Assembly (NCBI GenBank): GCA_030631415.1
Contig: DAOVLE010000117.1
Coordinates: 1 to 15,390 of the forward strand
Origin: JAAEQG01 sp023133475
GTDB lineage: Bacteria; Planctomycetota; Phycisphaerae; UBA1845
Length of the DNA stretch: 15,390 bases
Direction of reading: 5' to 3'
Part shown: piece after piece, positions 1 to 7,159 of the stretch
Position numbering within the stretch: position 1 is the first letter of the stretch
Layout: each line of letters begins with the position of its first letter
Made by a program: the position numbers and the translations under genes
The notes under the pieces: model-generated
The model's database searches: none
What the model was told of the DNA's origin: nothing
What the model saw: the letters and a program-made list of their open reading frames with translations, nothing else

Positions 1-27
1 ACCCAACCGACAATGTTTCCATCCCCA

Positions 28-63
<36 letters not shown>

Positions 64-209
64 GCGTGTGCCGGATGCCCATTGACGCGGGCAAAAGCGC
101 CCCATACCATACAACGCCAAGCGAGGGGTGGATGTGGGGTGCGTTGGCTTTATGGTAGGAAGCGCGTAACTGTTTTATATAGGCTGTCAGAAAAGGCGTA
201 GGGGTCGGC

Positions 210-1046
210 GTGTTTGCTGTAATATCTGATATCCATAGCAACTTAGAGGCGCTCGACGCGGTTCTGGAAGACATCGAGCATCGCGGGATCGCGAAGATAT
301 ACTGCCTGGGGGACATCGTTGGCTACGGTGCCAGCCCGCGTGAATGTCTTGACCTGGTGATGGACCGCTGCTTGGCTGTCTGCTGTGGGAACCACGATCA
401 TGCAACATTTTACGAACCGTTCAACTTCAATGTTGGGGCTGAGCGGGCCTGCTACTGGACCCGGCGGGTCTTCGAGGAGGAGCCCAACAAGTCCCAACGC
501 GATCGCCGCTGGGAGTATCTGGGGCGGTTGCCGGTTCGGACCGAAGCCAATGACATGCTGATGGTCCATGCCTCACCTCGCCGCCCGGTGAACGAATACA
601 TGTTCGCCGAGGATGTTTACACCAACCCGAACAAAATATTGGCCAACTTCGACAAGCTTGACGAGCACCACAAAGCCTGCTTCGTCGGGCACACCCATGT
701 GCCGGGTGTTTTTCTGGACGATCCGTATTTCGAGCCTCCCGGTGAATTGCCGGAAGACAGTTTCTACGTGATCACCGATGAGGAGAAAGCCATCATCAAT
801 GTGGGCAGCGTCGGCCAACCCCGCGATCATGACACGCGGGCTTGCTACGCGGTGGTGTATGAAAACGGTGAATCGCCGCTGGACGATGACAGACCGCCGA
901 ACCAGGCGCCCGGTGCTCGTAATGGATTCCGCGCCACGGTCCAATTCGTCCGCGTCGAATACGACGTCGAGAAAGCCGTCAAGAAAGTTTTGGCTGTCAG
1001 CGAGCTGGATGATTTTCTGGGAACGCGCCTGCTCGAAGGGCGTTGA
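210..1046 (+). CDS. Calcineurin-like metallophosphoesterase
   Basis: Predicted soluble cytoplasmic phosphoesterase of 278 residues with a two-metal active site; the substrate cannot be told from sequence. The full set of family motifs is visible: SDIHSN with D7 and H9, GDIVGYG with D35, GNHD at 60-63, the metal-ligand histidine in MVHASP (H120), and GHTHVPG with H161 and H163. A late NVGSVGQPRD block (about 197-206) is typical of YfcE/Metallophos_2-type proteins. The start is GTG at 210 because MFAVISDIHSN begins the fold at once and a G-rich Shine-Dalgarno-like stretch (AGGGGT, 200-205) lies just upstream. It stands alone, followed by a large palindromic repeat. It could act on cyclic nucleotides, nucleotide polyphosphates or phosphoproteins; the family call is firm, the substrate is not. 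Confidence 0.93.
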   Translation: MFAVISDIHSNLEALDAVLEDIEHRGIAKIYCLGDIVGYGASPRECLDLVMDRCLAVCCGNHDHATFYEPFNFNVGAERACYWTRRVFEEEPNKSQRDRRWEYLGRLPVRTEANDMLMVHASPRRPVNEYMFAEDVYTNPNKILANFDKLDEHHKACFVGHTHVPGVFLDDPYFEPPGELPEDSFYVITDEEKAIINVGSVGQPRDHDTRACYAVVYENGESPLDDDRPPNQAPGARNGFRATVQFVRVEYDVEKAVKKVLAVSELDDFLGTRLLEGR

Positions 1047-1138
1047 ACGCTTCGGGGCAGGCAACGGCACAACCGATTTTTATCCTCCCGTTATAATTGT
1101 CACGCCGTCTTCTTGAAACGATGAAAACCGGATCGGGC

Positions 1139-1296
1139 GTAGGGTGGGTGGAACCTCGCGGAGCGAGGTGGAACCCACCATTTAGCGATGTAGGGCGGGT
1201 TCCACCCGCCGCGCGATGTCAGGAAGGCGGGTAAAACCCGCCCTACAAACTGAATGGTGGGTTCCGCTTCGCTCCGCGAAGCTCCACCCACCCTAC
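1139..1296. repeat. 158-bp nested palindromic intergenic repeat
   Basis: The spacer between the metallophosphoesterase and yidC is almost filled by an imperfect palindrome. The outer left arm (1139-1183, beginning GTAGGGTGGGTGGAACC) is complementary to the outer right arm (1251-1296, ending CCACCCACCCTAC). Each arm contains its own small hairpin (CCTCGCGGAGCGAGG and GCTTCGCTCCGCGAAGC). The centre holds another inverted pair (GTAGGGCGGGTTCCACCC against GGGTAAAACCCGCCCTAC). Related copies occur at about 3447, 4138 and 12081. The element has no ORF, so it is probably a REP/MITE-like non-autonomous repeat; it might also end transcription of the upstream gene. Confidence 0.85.
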
Positions 1297-1341
1297 AGAA
1301 GAGGCTTTTCACGGCAGTTTTAGAGGATATAGTTGTGCACC

Positions 1342-3447
1342 ATGGATAAAAAAGTCCTTTTTCGGGCGATACTCTGGTCGGTGGCAGCCTATATGCTGTT
1401 CATGATGGCGGCAAATAAAATCTGGCCGCCGCCGCCTCCGACGGATCAGCCGACCTCGCAACCAGCCAGTCAGCCGACCACCCCCTCCCCGTTTCCGTCT
1501 CCGTCCCCATTCACGTCCGCGCCCGTGCCATCGACAAGCCCGGGCCAGACTTCGATGCAGGCACCGGCATCGGCACCTGCACCGCCACCGGGAGGGCTTG
1601 TCGCCTTCGGGACCGACGAGGAGTTGTCGTTTGTGCTTGGCTCTGTCGAGGGCGGGAAGAAGTGCCCCTACCGGGCCAAGGTGACCGTGTCAAACATTGG
1701 GGCTTCGATCGAGTCCGTGCTTCTGGCAGACTACAAGGCAGTGGTGGATGCCGAGGACCGATACGAGCTTCTGCGCCCGGTGGAGTTAGGCAATGCTCAC
1801 CTCCGTTCGCTGCCCATCGAGAAGATCGTGGTGGACGATGGTGAGGAGTTGCGGCTTGACCGGCTAATGTGGCGGGGTTACCGGGAAGAGTCCGCTGATT
1901 TCGAGTCGGTCGCCTTCGAGTGCGACGTGCACCGGGCAGAGCAGCCCATCCTCGAGTTGAAACAGCGCTACGTGCTCAAGCCTTCCCCTGCCGATTCGCG
2001 GCGTTACGACCTCTATTCGGAACTGAGCGTGCGGAACCTTGACGATCAGCGTCATGTGGTGCGTATCACCCAGCTTGGGGCGGTGGGGATTCCGCAGGAG
2101 GACCGGAGGATGGACGACCGCGCGGTGAACGTGGGTATCGTCCTCGAGGAGCAGGTGCAGCAACGCAATGCCACCAAACTCACGGAAGTGGCCGAAACTG
2201 GTGAATTCAAGCTGTTTGATGCCTCGAAGGAGCAGGATCAGCTATGGTGGTTGGCTGCCGAGAACAAGTATTTCGCGGTCATCACCACCCCGGTCACAGC
2301 GGACGGCACGGAGAACCCCGGTTTCGTGCTTTCCGCCTCGGCGGCGGATTTGGACGGTGATAGCGAAACCGTGCAGGACGTGGTGCCGCGGCTGGTTTTG
2401 GGGCCTTTCGCTTTGGCGGCGGGTGAAGCGACCACCCTGCACCTGGAGCACTACATTGGGCCTAAGGACAAGCGCATCTTTCTGGACGAGCGGAACCCCG
2501 ACTACCTGCGGCGCAATTTCTACCTGCTCAATCAGGACCAGTTGACCTGGTGCACGTTTGCCTGGCTCACTGAGTTGATGGTTACTCTGCTCAACTTTTT
2601 CCACGCCGTGGTTCGCAATTACGGGGTGGCCATCTTCCTGCTCGTGCTGGTAGTGCGCACGGTTCTGCACCCCATCACCAAGAAGACCCAGGTCAACATG
2701 GTGAAGATGCAGCAGTCCATGGGCAAGCTTCAGCCGAAGCTGGCAGAGGTTAAAGAGCGCTACGCCAACGACAAGCAGCGGCTGCAGCAGGAGACCATGC
2801 GGGTCTACAAGGAGGCGGGGGTCAATCCCGCCGGCCAGATGTTGAGTTGTCTGCCGATGATGTTGCAGATGCCCATCTGGATCGCCCTTTACACCAGCCT
2901 GAGCAACAACATCGCCATGCGTCATGAGGGTTTTTTGTGGTGGATCAACGATCTCACTGCTCCGGATGCTCTGATCCCATTCAGCGGGAGTTACTCGGTT
3001 CCGCTGATTGGCGCGATGATGGGGGAAATCACGTCGTTCAATCTACTGCCGTTGCTGCTGGCGATCACCATGTATGCCCAGCAGAAGCTGATGTCCAATA
3101 TGTCGCCCACCAAGACCCCTTCGCTCGGCTCGTCGGATCAGGCGGGGCAGATGCAGAAGCAGATGCAGGCGATGGCGCCCATCATGTCGATCTTCTTCGC
3201 ATTCATTTTTTACAACATGCCCAGCGGATTGAACCTGTACATCATGACCAGCAGCGTGCTGGGGGCTTTGGAGCAGTGGCATATTCGCAAGCATGTTCAG
3301 CAGGAGAAAAACAAGGGTGCTGAGGCGCCCGTTCCCCCATCCGCAAAAAGCGGACCGGACCCGAAGAAACCGCACCGACCGTCATTTCTGGAGCGTTTAG
3401 CCAAAAAGGCCGACGAAGCCCAGAAGCTCCGCAAAAACCGCAAGTAG
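1342..3447 (+). CDS. yidC: Membrane protein insertase YidC/Oxa1
   Basis: YidC inserts and folds inner-membrane proteins with or without the Sec translocon. The 701-residue product has an N-terminal membrane anchor (about 5-27), then a Pro/Ser/Thr-rich linker (about 28-85) and a periplasmic beta-domain (about 90-370). The conserved insertase core runs from about 410 to 650. In the core, VVRTVLHPITKKTQ carries the conserved groove arginine (R439), followed by the charged cytoplasmic coiled hairpin, then PMMLQMPIWIALYTSL and the last membrane segments. The tail is Lys-rich, as usual for ribosome contact. Start: ATG at 1342 gives the typical MDKK beginning, but TTG at 1333 (adding MCT) lies closer to AGAGGA (1322-1327) and may be used. 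The stop codon lies inside a copy of the palindromic repeat. The proline linker is unusually long and low-complexity. Confidence 0.95.
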   Translation: MDKKVLFRAILWSVAAYMLFMMAANKIWPPPPPTDQPTSQPASQPTTPSPFPSPSPFTSAPVPSTSPGQTSMQAPASAPAPPPGGLVAFGTDEELSFVLGSVEGGKKCPYRAKVTVSNIGASIESVLLADYKAVVDAEDRYELLRPVELGNAHLRSLPIEKIVVDDGEELRLDRLMWRGYREESADFESVAFECDVHRAEQPILELKQRYVLKPSPADSRRYDLYSELSVRNLDDQRHVVRITQLGAVGIPQEDRRMDDRAVNVGIVLEEQVQQRNATKLTEVAETGEFKLFDASKEQDQLWWLAAENKYFAVITTPVTADGTENPGFVLSASAADLDGDSETVQDVVPRLVLGPFALAAGEATTLHLEHYIGPKDKRIFLDERNPDYLRRNFYLLNQDQLTWCTFAWLTELMVTLLNFFHAVVRNYGVAIFLLVLVVRTVLHPITKKTQVNMVKMQQSMGKLQPKLAEVKERYANDKQRLQQETMRVYKEAGVNPAGQMLSCLPMMLQMPIWIALYTSLSNNIAMRHEGFLWWINDLTAPDALIPFSGSYSVPLIGAMMGEITSFNLLPLLLAITMYAQQKLMSNMSPTKTPSLGSSDQAGQMQKQMQAMAPIMSIFFAFIFYNMPSGLNLYIMTSSVLGALEQWHIRKHVQQEKNKGAEAPVPPSAKSGPDPKKPHRPSFLERLAKKADEAQKLRKNRK

Positions 3448-3520
3448 GGTGGGTTTCACCCGCCTTCTTGGCATATCGCCGCTAACCCTGACTTTTCATG
3501 AACGCAGAGACGCAGAGAAG
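3447..3520. repeat. Dispersed repeat copy overlapping the yidC stop
   Basis: Beginning within the TAG stop of yidC, the sequence TAGGGTGGGTTTCACCCGCC forms a short hairpin (3447-3451 with 3457-3461). It then runs through CTTCTTGGCAT into ACGCAGAGACGCAGAG. The same order of blocks (palindrome, CTTTCTTGGCATCATGC, then CACGCAGAGATGCA) is seen at 12081-12170, so this is a degraded member of the same composite repeat family. It may serve as a weak transcription terminator for yidC, but there is no T-tract directly after the hairpin. Confidence 0.7.
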
Positions 3521-3581
3521 AGCGAGAAGGGATGAGGATAAGGGGGGGAAGAGTCGAACCTGGGCAACGCTGCCAACCCCA

Positions 3582-3610
3582 CATTTTCCATTTTTCATTT
3601 TCAATTTTCC
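3582..3610. repeat. Decayed CATTTTC tandem repeat
   Basis: Four imperfect units (CATTTTC, CATTTTT, CATTTTC, AATTTTC) follow the same CCCCA lead-in as the perfect array at 28-62. Two copies in 15 kb indicate a dispersed element. Confidence 0.75.
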
Positions 3611-3864
3611 TCATGCTCTACGGTGAATTATCCGGGCTAACAACTCACTCGGGGACTTGCTCTGATCCACTGAACGAGGGTGCTTTTGGCCGGTCTGACG
3701 GGCACCGTTAACCAGTACCACGGGGGTGTCGGCAAGGGCTGTGACGATTGCCCACGTAATGTGGCGTCGAATCATATCTACAGGCTACCACCTCCAATGC
3801 AGATAATCCACCACTCCGTGGTGAATTATCATCGTCGCGACCGTAAAGGGGCTGTCGAAAAACC

Positions 3865-3890
3865 CTGTAGCGCAGGCTTCCAGCCTGCAC
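3865..3890. repeat. Short hairpin element GCAGGCT/AGCCTGC
   Basis: The 7-bp perfect stem GCAGGCT (3872-3878) with AGCCTGC (3882-3888) and a 3-nt loop follows TGTAGC. This resembles the small REP-like hairpins scattered between genes in many environmental bacterial genomes. It is a single copy in this window, so repeat status is inferred. Confidence 0.5.
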
Positions 3891-4053
3891 AGTGGCCAAT
3901 GAAATGCGGCTTATCGGACGGGTGGCATGGCCAAGCGTCTCCGACGATAGGCGGCCATAAGGTGACCCTGTTTCACAAACGAAGACATGGGCTGTGGCGT
4001 AGTAAGATGGAGCTTGGCCATGTGCACGCTGCGCGAAAGCGTGCGGCGCAGAA

Positions 4054-4123
4054 CATGGTCAAGAACCACCTCGAAAGGTCATCGGGCAAATCGTAACTTT
4101 ATCGAAGGTGGTCCTTGACCATG
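4054..4123. repeat. 70-bp imperfect inverted repeat
   Basis: CATGGTCAAGAACCACCTCGA (4054-4074) is nearly the reverse complement of 4102-4123, which ends CCTTGACCATG; there is one mismatch and one indel. The 27-nt interior is unrelated. Just upstream, GCACGCT and AGCGTGC form another small hairpin (about 4024-4043). No transposase is nearby. It could be a MITE-like relic, or a structured RNA or terminator region behind the convergent yidC and rplT genes. Confidence 0.7.
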
Positions 4124-4137
4124 CCACCACGCCGGTT

Positions 4138-4178
4138 GGTGGGTTCCACCTCGCTCCGCGAGGTTCCACCCACCCTAC
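4138..4178. repeat. Palindromic repeat copy
   Basis: A single-arm copy of the large palindrome at 1139-1296. It is close to the 1139 arm in reverse orientation, with the inner hairpin CCTCGCTCCGCGAGG and outer GGTGGGTTCC/CCACCCACC pairing. It lies about 70 bp past the end of rplT and on the - strand could help stop transcription of the rpmI-rplT unit. Confidence 0.75.
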
Positions 4179-4246
4179 GCTTGGGGGCAAAGGCAACCGC
4201 TTACGGTCGCGGTACTGATCGGGGGTTGTGACCGCAAGCCGCACCG

Positions 4247-4615
4247 TCAGGCAGCGGCTTTGCCGGGATTCTGCTTGGCGATTTCCACCAGCTTATCGAA
4301 GGCGGCTGGATCATGAATGGCCAACTCGCTGAGCATCTTGCGATTAAGAATTACCCTAGCATTTTTCAGACCGTGGATGAAGCGGCTGTACTGCACCCCG
4401 CGGATGCGACAGGCGGCGCTGAGACGGGTGATCCACAAGCGGCGGAAATCCCGTTTGCGGGCTCGGCGGTCGCGGTAGGCAAAGCAGCCGGCTCGGAGCA
4501 CTGCTTCCTTGGCAGTGCGGTAGAGCTTGCTTCTGCCTCCACGATATCCCTTGGCGGCGCGGAATAATCGGACCTTTTTGCGATGCCTGGCGGCTCCTGC
4601 TCGTGCACGTGGCAT
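4247..4615 (-). CDS. rplT: 50S ribosomal protein L20
   Basis: L20 binds 23S rRNA early in assembly of the large subunit. The 122-residue product has the family's length and conserved core: a basic N-terminal helix (MPRARAGAARHRKKVRLFRA), then AAKGYRGGRSKLYRTAKEAV, then RDRRARKRDFRRLWITRL, YSRFIHGLK and a C-terminal globular part ending AFDKLVEIAKQNPGKAAA. The start is supported by AGGAG about nine bases upstream and by alignment to the family's MPR start. It lies 38 bp behind rpmI on the same strand, almost certainly co-transcribed. In many bacteria L20 represses its own operon by binding the leader mRNA; whether this happens here cannot be seen. infC and pheS are not neighbours. Confidence 0.97.
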   Translation of the reverse strand: MPRARAGAARHRKKVRLFRAAKGYRGGRSKLYRTAKEAVLRAGCFAYRDRRARKRDFRRLWITRLSAACRIRGVQYSRFIHGLKNARVILNRKMLSELAIHDPAAFDKLVEIAKQNPGKAAA

Positions 4616-4653
4616 TTGCGGTTACTCCTGCTGAGACGACGATCACCGGCGGA

Positions 4654-4848
4654 TTAAGCGCCTATCGCCGCCTTAATCTTTCTGGCGTTCTTACCGATAA
4701 TGAAGCTCGGCTTGCGCAGACTGCGCCTGCGCTTGGCGCTCTTCCCACTCATCAAGTGCCCGGCGAAAGATTTATTGAAGCGAACCTTGCCGCGGGCGGT
4801 AATCTTGACCCTTTTCTTAAGCCCTTTGTGGGTCTTCATCTTAGGCAT
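4654..4848 (-). CDS. rpmI: 50S ribosomal protein L35
   Basis: A small, very basic large-subunit protein of 64 residues, the usual L35 size. It starts MPKMKTHKGLKKRVKITARG and continues with GKVRFNKSFAGHLMSGKSAKRRR, the L35 signature. The start at 4848 is preceded by a strong GGAGGTG (4854-4860) six bases away; the longer in-frame reading up to 5010 is not coding because it runs through the promoter. rplT follows after 38 bp. A promoter is visible 41-68 bp upstream. The usual upstream partner infC is missing, so this is a two-gene unit facing away from the polyferredoxin gene. Confidence 0.96.
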   Translation of the reverse strand: MPKMKTHKGLKKRVKITARGKVRFNKSFAGHLMSGKSAKRRRSLRKPSFIIGKNARKIKAAIGA

Positions 4849-4888
4849 TTTTACACCTCCACCACTCTCGCAAAACGCGAATCCGAGA

Positions 4889-4916
4889 AGTATAGCATCC
4901 CGCCGCACGTTTGCAA
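4889..4916 (-). promoter_or_regulatory. Sigma70-type promoter for rpmI-rplT
   Basis: On the - strand, TTGCAA (4911-4916) and TATACT (4889-4894) are separated by 16 bp, and TGC directly before the -10 makes an extended -10. The -10 lies 40 bp upstream of the rpmI ATG, leaving a short leader that contains the GGAGGTG ribosome site. Seen by eye only. Confidence 0.65.
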
Positions 4917-5044
4917 GGCCTCCGCGGCATAAAGTTGCCCGGGGGTCGGATCGGGACCCGGTTTTGCTCTTCGAGAATCCTCTGTAAGATGTGTCGCCCC
5001 GTAGCCGCATGGCTGCTCAGCGCGCGAACACGGTGAAACACAAC

Positions 5045-6445
5045 ATGGATGGATTCAATCTTCTTCGACTACGCCCCGTGCGGGTCCTGGTCCACTGGGG
5101 CGGCTTCCCCTACGTCTTCCAGGCGCTTTTCCTGGTGGTGTTCGTGGCATTGGGTGTGTTCGGCTGGGGCCGTTTCACGCCCGACGGCGTCAACGACAAG
5201 CTGTACGCCAAGTGCAATATCGTTACGCTGCTGATCTGGGCCGTCTGGTGGCCGGCGATGATCTGGTTGGCGGTGCTGTTGGGTCGGGCCTGGTGCACAG
5301 TCTGCCCGCTCGAACTCGTGGGCAACATCAGCGAGCGGATCGGTCGCCGGCTCAGTCTGCCTCAGGCTTCTCTCCCGCGCTGGGTGGCTGCCGGGGCTCT
5401 GATCGTCGCCCTGTACGCGCTGGTCCAGTTAGTCGTAGCCGGCTTGCACATCCACCGCGTGCCCCACTACACAGCCCTGTTCCTCGGGGCACTGCTCGGT
5501 CTGAGCCTCGTTACCGGGCTGCTCCTCAAGGATAGAGCGTTCTGCCGCGGCTTCTGCCCGGTCGGGCTCCTGCTGGGAACGTATGGCCGCGGAGGGATGC
5601 TGGCGGTTCGCCCGCACACTGCGGAGGCGTGCCGCGAATGCGCGCCAAGAGACTGCCTTCTGCCAGCCAATCGAACAAAGCTGGACGCCAGAAGCTGCCC
5701 CAGCCTGCTGACCCCCTCAAGGCTCGACAGCAACCGCGACTGCCTCATTTGTTGCCAGTGCATCAAGGCGTGTCAGCTTAAACCGAAGAACATGCAGTTG
5801 CTTCTGCGGCGCCCGTTCCATCCCGATGATGCGCGGGAGGGGTTGGCCTCCTGGCCGGTGACGTTGTTTGTGTTGTTGGTCTCTGGTTTTGTTGCCTACG
5901 AGTTGTGCAGCGAGTGGAAGCCGGCCAAGGTGTTGTTCGGCATAGTGCCCCACTGGCTCACCGCACGGATCGGCTCCGACGCCCTCGCCGGATGGATCAA
6001 TGGCATCTGGATGCTTGTTGTCGTCCCGCTGGTTGGCTGGACAGTCTTGGGCTTGCTGACACGGCTGCTGGGCGGCGCCACGAGTGTCCGGGAAGCATGG
6101 CGGCGTCTGGCGTTGCCGCTGGTCGTGATCATCGCGGCTGGGCACATGGCCAAGGGACTGGCGAAGTTCACCTCCTGGGGCGCATTCCTGCCCCACGCGT
6201 TGAACGATTCGTCCGGTGTGACCACCGCCACTGCGTTCGGCGCCGGCGCCGCCACTCTGCCGCCGGCCCTGCTAGGCAAGGGAATCGTGTCGCCCGTCGG
6301 GGTTATTCTCGTGGCCGCTGGGTTTCTGGTGTCGCTACGAGAGGCTAAACGAGCCGGCCCGGAGCGACCGATGCTCCCTGTCGTCGTTCCGCTCGTCGCG
6401 GTCGGGCTCGTCCTTGCGACCCTCGTGCTTGGGTGGGGTATGTGA
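5045..6445 (+). CDS. Polytopic membrane 4Fe-4S protein, NapH/NosR-like
   Basis: Predicted integral membrane electron carrier. The 466-residue product has about nine hydrophobic segments and two kinds of cysteine cluster. WCTVCP (C84, C87) and FCRGFCP (C167, C171) are the CxxCP/CxxxCP motifs placed after membrane helices in NapH, NosR and CcoG-type proteins. Ferredoxin-like sites follow: CxxCxxxxC with a late CP (C196, C199, C204, C218) and CLICCQCIKAC (C233, C236, C239, C243). The C-terminal half is purely membrane-spanning and contains GHMAKGLAKF, a possible heme or quinone histidine region. The start is uncertain: ATG 5045 has GGTGA upstream; GTG 4991 would add 18 residues. No nitrate, nitrous-oxide or oxidase genes lie nearby, so the redox partner is unknown. 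The 3' end overlaps the reading frame that runs into the cas9 fragment. Confidence 0.85.
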   Translation: MDGFNLLRLRPVRVLVHWGGFPYVFQALFLVVFVALGVFGWGRFTPDGVNDKLYAKCNIVTLLIWAVWWPAMIWLAVLLGRAWCTVCPLELVGNISERIGRRLSLPQASLPRWVAAGALIVALYALVQLVVAGLHIHRVPHYTALFLGALLGLSLVTGLLLKDRAFCRGFCPVGLLLGTYGRGGMLAVRPHTAEACRECAPRDCLLPANRTKLDARSCPSLLTPSRLDSNRDCLICCQCIKACQLKPKNMQLLLRRPFHPDDAREGLASWPVTLFVLLVSGFVAYELCSEWKPAKVLFGIVPHWLTARIGSDALAGWINGIWMLVVVPLVGWTVLGLLTRLLGGATSVREAWRRLALPLVVIIAAGHMAKGLAKFTSWGAFLPHALNDSSGVTTATAFGAGAATLPPALLGKGIVSPVGVILVAAGFLVSLREAKRAGPERPMLPVVVPLVAVGLVLATLVLGWGM

Positions 6446-6492
6446 GTTGTTGCACAACGGCGCGCCGAGGTTGTCGTTTACACGAGCGTCGC

Positions 6493-7022
6493 CGTCGGGC
6501 ACTGGACGAAAGGCTGGAGCCCTACGAGATCGGGCGGATACTGCTCCACCTCAATCAACGCCGTGGTTTTCTATCGAACCGCAAGACCGACAAAGCCAAG
6601 GCGAGTGAGACCAAGGGCATGCTCGCCGAGATTAACGAACTGGCTGCCGAGATCGAGCAATCCGGCAGCCGCACGCTCGGCGAGCACCTTGCAAAGGAGG
6701 GCAAAAAATTCACGCACCAAAACCAGGCAGAGGGCACCAAGCGGATCCGAACCCGGCACACGCGACGGGATATGTACATCGCGGAGTTCGAAGCTATCTG
6801 GTTCGCTCAACGTCACCATCATCCAAACCTGCTCACCGATGCACTCAAGCTCAAACTCAACAACCCGGTCAGCGACGGGTGTACGGCCCCAAGTTGGTTG
6901 TCGGGCGCTGCGAGTTGGAGCCAAAACGCAAGCGCTGCCCGCGTGCCGATCGTTCAGCCCAACGGTTCCGTATTCTTCAAGAGGTCAACAACCTGCGTCT
7001 GGGGCCGCAAAACGAGGTTTGA
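6493..7022 (+). pseudogene. cas9: cas9 fragment (type II-C-like), frameshifted
   Basis: Cas9 is the RNA-guided DNA nuclease of type II CRISPR systems; only part of it remains. Frame 1 (about 6493-6860) reads RRALDERLEPYEIGRILLHL, then NQRRGFLSNRKTDKAK and later RDMYIAEFEAIW, which is the conserved stretch after the bridge helix in type II-C Cas9. The frame then shifts, and in frame 3 (about 6870-7019) it continues QRRVYGPKLVVGRCELEP, KRKRCPRADRSAQRF and RILQEVNNLRL, again classic Cas9, before TGA at 7020. RuvC-I and the bridge helix at the front, and HNH, RuvC-II/III and the PAM domain behind, are absent. Roughly residues 110-290 of a protein of about 1,000 are kept. It cannot be a working nuclease. 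cas1 and cas2 remnants in the same orientation lie 5.4 kb downstream. Confidence 0.88.
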
Positions 7023-7159
7023 GCCGGGCAGAATAGCCTTCAGAAGGCGTCAGGGCCGCAGCACCCCTACATCGTCTCCGCCGCGATCACAGACTAAACG
7101 GCACTCAGGATCGGGTCCGCATCGGTATGCTCCCCGGAGACGCCGGAAGTGGTTGAGGC
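7023..7159. other. Junction between cas9 fragment and secreted-protein genes
   Basis: The 137 bp after the cas9 fragment's stop hold a small hairpin (GCCTT/AAGGC, about 7037-7049) and no recognised gene. In the last cas9 frame the reading after the stop gives HPYIVSAAITD then TAA (7095-7097), which could be further Cas9-derived sequence, but I cannot confirm it. On the - strand this is the 3' flank of the 354-residue secreted protein. Confidence 0.4.

Larger units (their letters stand above)
3448..4246. other. Gene-free, repeat-rich spacer between yidC and rplT
   Basis: No ORF here looks like a protein. The longest candidate, 3680-4096 on the + strand, reads through known repeat pieces and has no recognisable domain or compositional regularity. 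The stretch holds the tail of a dispersed repeat, a decayed CATTTTC tandem, the GCAGGCTTCCAGCCTGC hairpin, a 70-bp inverted repeat and a GGTGGGTTCC...CCACCC palindrome, each listed separately. yidC and rplT are convergent, so the spacer may contain terminators for both. I see no tRNA in it. Confidence 0.7.

Noticed and set aside
3545..3580. Possible tRNA T-arm (GGTTCGACTC on the - strand)
   Set aside because: The flanking five bases do not pair into a T-stem and no acceptor or anticodon arm can be built around it.
3680..4096. A 138-codon ORF between yidC and rplT
   Set aside because: It runs through the GCAGGCT hairpin and one arm of the 70-bp inverted repeat, and has no domain or clear ribosome site.
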